A stretch of DNA of 64,000 nt from the NCBI RefSeq assembly GCF_000210295.1, contig NC_026743.1, positions 2,232,001 to 2,296,000 on the forward strand, given 5' to 3'. The stretch is from Trypanosoma brucei gambiense DAL972. Lineage: Eukaryota > Euglenozoa > Kinetoplastea > Trypanosomatida > Trypanosomatidae. Positions within the stretch are counted from its first letter, which is position 1. Every line of letters begins with the position of its first letter. Positions 62,042 to 64,000 of this stretch are shown one piece after another. The notes below the pieces were generated by a model. That model was given only the letters and a program-made list of their open reading frames with translations, did not search any database and had not been told where the DNA came from. The translations under genes and the position numbers were made by a program.

Positions 62042-63359
62042 ATGTAAATTCAGGCTCTGAGATGGTTTCTGGCGTACAATCCGGGACGGGGATGGAGTAA
62101 TGATGGAAGGAAGAAATATAAGGAAGTGTGAAGAGAGGAAAAAGAAATTTGAAGTGATGGTGCGAACTTCCGCTAGGTGTTCAGGGCCGTTGACAAGGCT
62201 GTATATACTTCTGTTTAAAAGAGGGAACAAAAAGTCCAAAACATTTTATACTAGAGGGCCATCAAACTAAGCAGGTTGGGAAATCTGTGCTGCTCGGGCG
62301 TGTGTAACAGTGCTCAAGAATATCCCACCGTATCATGTAAATTAAGCACAAATGCCTTCTTCTTTTGTTCGTGTCAATTTGTTCATTTTTGCTCGTCGGA
62401 GGCCTAGTCGATAATACGTACTTGCAAACAATCGTGTGTACCTTCTCCCTTCCACATCACCAACACCACGTCCCAGCACTTTAAGAGCCTTTAAAAAAAT
62501 AAAACAAAAATAGGTGAAATAAGGGTTGGACCGCTGGTGGGGGAACATGCGAGTAGAAGGTCTGATTCGGTAACGTATGTGTGTATGTGTTTATGTTTTT
62601 TTCTTTTTTTTTTTTTTCTTGGTGGAGGAGGTGCGGTGTTGAGAGTGTTTTTCTTTTGGGCAGTTGTTTAGGTACCAGACACAGGGACAGATAGAGCCCA
62701 CCAAGGCGTCGCATTCTATTTCTTTCCTTGTGTATTTTCTTCTATGTCGTTACTATCTTGATGTATTTTTCTTTCACGGCAGGACTCCGCGAGAGGTTGA
62801 TACCGTGTTGTTTTGGCCCATGCAAGAGCAAGTGGCCATGGACGGACCAATGGTTGGTTCCTGAAGTCTGTATCATATCCAGTACACTTGTTTTTTCTTT
62901 TGGTGCCTCTCCCGCCCTTTTGTTCCTTTGTTTCACTGTTATTGTTCCTCATGCGGGAAAATCAAGTAACTTTGTGGTGTCTGCTCGATGTTGTAACTGA
63001 TGATTTGCTGCCGCCTCTTCTTTTTTTTTTCTTTGTTTGTCCCACGGTTACTTAGTACCCTCCCCGTATCTTCTTCCCGTTTCCACACCTTTTGTCACTC
63101 TACTGTTTGCGGGCGTGTTTGTGTTTGGATTATTCACACGTAGGGAAAAGGACTCCCGAAGGAAGGGTGCATCCAAACGGTGAATTAAAAGCAGAAGGGA
63201 AAGATTTATACTCCTTACTTTTTTGTCGATTTCCGAGGGCTAACAGCGAATACATTTTTGACACATACCCTTTTTTTCTAGAGGACGGGTATTATATCTT
63301 GTGAAGGGTGCGAACACCGCCTCCGCACTCCGTTTTCACTCTGCCATTACCTCAATATA
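62042..63359. other. 1.3-kb spacer before the last gene
   Basis: No supported gene. Several T-rich tracts occur (62597-62620, 63019-63032, 63268-63280), the last with AG shortly downstream and 80 bases before ATG 63360. Frames of 60-90 codons here are unrecognised and start near non-ATG codons or inside T-rich sequence. Confidence 0.55.
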
Positions 63360-64000
63360 ATGTTGAGCACCCTTTTCTTCGATGGTGCTGACGCTACCAG
63401 TGCACTTCACGTACGCACAACTCTTGAGGATCGCTTGGGTGATGCACCTGCACGTACCGCAGCTGACAATGTTGTTTCATATCAGGCGATGGATTTCCCC
63501 AGTAGCGGGTCGATTCCGGTTCCATCACTGCGCGCCACACTTTTGTGGTGGTTGGATCGTGATGAGCCGCTGGTTCACATATTGCTAACGGGAAGCACAG
63601 TCGGAGATATGAGTTATTCTTCCCGTAAACTGTCAGTGGAGCTGGTATCACCGCGGCACACTATTATTGCCTGTGGTGTTACACACGTGCGAGATCAGGC
63701 GGTGTTTGCCGTGTCGTGGGTAACTTCTCTTCTCGAAGCAGGGGCTTTGCAAATTCAGCTGCAAAGGAGTAGTGATCATCACAGCCAATTGCTTATTGTT
63801 CCGGATGAACAAGCAGTACTAACATCGCGCTTCTCGGGTGTGGCGGCGGCGTTTGAGTATGATGCGTCAGTGGTTCAGGCGAAGTTAAATGGCAATGGAG
63901 GTAACGTCGATGACGAAGAGGGAAACGGGTCAGAACCCACATTGTGTGCCTCGGTTATTGCGAGCCTGCCGCAGGCCGCTGCCGCCGATGGGCTGCTTTC
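63360..64000 (+). CDS. 5' part of a gene running off the window end, unknown
   Basis: From ATG 63360 the frame stays open to the last base (213 complete codons), so the gene is cut by the window edge. The N-terminal part begins MLSTLFFDGADATSALHVRT and alternates beta-like hydrophobic strands (HTIIACGVTHVRDQAVFAV, SWVTSLLEAGALQIQL) with Ala/Gly/Asp-rich turns. A low-complexity acidic Asn/Gly/Asp/Glu patch lies around residues 182-195. No signal peptide or known motif is apparent. Codon use matches the other long genes of the window. I do not recognise the family. Confidence 0.75.
   Translation, partial: MLSTLFFDGADATSALHVRTTLEDRLGDAPARTAADNVVSYQAMDFPSSGSIPVPSLRATLLWWLDRDEPLVHILLTGSTVGDMSYSSRKLSVELVSPRHTIIACGVTHVRDQAVFAVSWVTSLLEAGALQIQLQRSSDHHSQLLIVPDEQAVLTSRFSGVAAAFEYDASVVQAKLNGNGGNVDDEEGNGSEPTLCASVIASLPQAAAADGLL

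Noticed and set aside
1..64000. tRNA, rRNA, CRISPR or bacterial operon features
   Set aside because: I saw no B-box (GGTTCGA-type) with A-box pairs, no rRNA-like blocks and no spaced direct repeats. The genome is clearly eukaryotic with trans-splice signals.

Overview
The window looks like nuclear DNA of an African trypanosome, most likely Trypanosoma brucei or a close relative. Every supported gene lies on the + strand with no introns. Genes are separated by AT-rich spacers with long polypyrimidine tracts followed by AG (trans-splice acceptors). There are long (TA)n and (GT)n tracts, and the gene content includes type II NADH dehydrogenase, the trypanosome ESAG3 family and RHS-like remnants. 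From memory, the order SF1 / selenophosphate synthetase / NDH2 fits T. brucei chromosome 10; I could not check this.

Region 1 (about 2.2-21.1 kb) is a compact housekeeping cluster. In order it holds an 855-aa unknown protein, an L-2-hydroxyglutarate dehydrogenase-like flavoprotein, an ER MRH-domain (OS-9-like) lectin, a SEP-UBX p97-cofactor-like protein, a TylF-type methyltransferase, splicing factor SF1/BBP, selenophosphate synthetase, a BCS1-like AAA protein, ribose-phosphate pyrophosphokinase and NDH2. The genes presumably share one polycistronic transcript and are otherwise functionally unrelated, although three of them (L2HGDH, BCS1, NDH2) point to the mitochondrion.

Region 2 (about 21.1-44.5 kb) is an accessory island inside that cluster. 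It has a 4.2-kb repeat-rich spacer, a 64-aa membrane peptide, an ISG-like secreted protein and a tandem ESAG3 array (one 5'-truncated copy and two intact ones). After these come a cysteine-rich secreted protein and a GC-richer decayed tract in which I recognise degenerate RHS (retrotransposon hot spot) motifs. This is typical subtelomere-like, host-interface material in a chromosome-internal position.

Region 3 (about 44.5-54.4 kb) returns to conserved genes: an MDR-family quinone oxidoreductase, a 1082-aa leucine-rich-repeat protein, a doubtful 135-aa ORF, a WD40 protein and a DYRK-like kinase.

Region 4 (54.4-61.0 kb) is a 6.6-kb stretch without a convincing gene. It is rich in polypyrimidine, four (TA)n tracts and one perfect (GT)24 tract, and is a candidate transcription start region or very long UTR. 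A coiled-coil protein gene follows, and then the 5' part of a gene that runs off the window end.

Several start codons were chosen by requiring ATG and, where visible, a preceding splice acceptor. These starts are 2180, 5222, 7779, 11434, 25846, 30303, 31606, 49720 and 52798.
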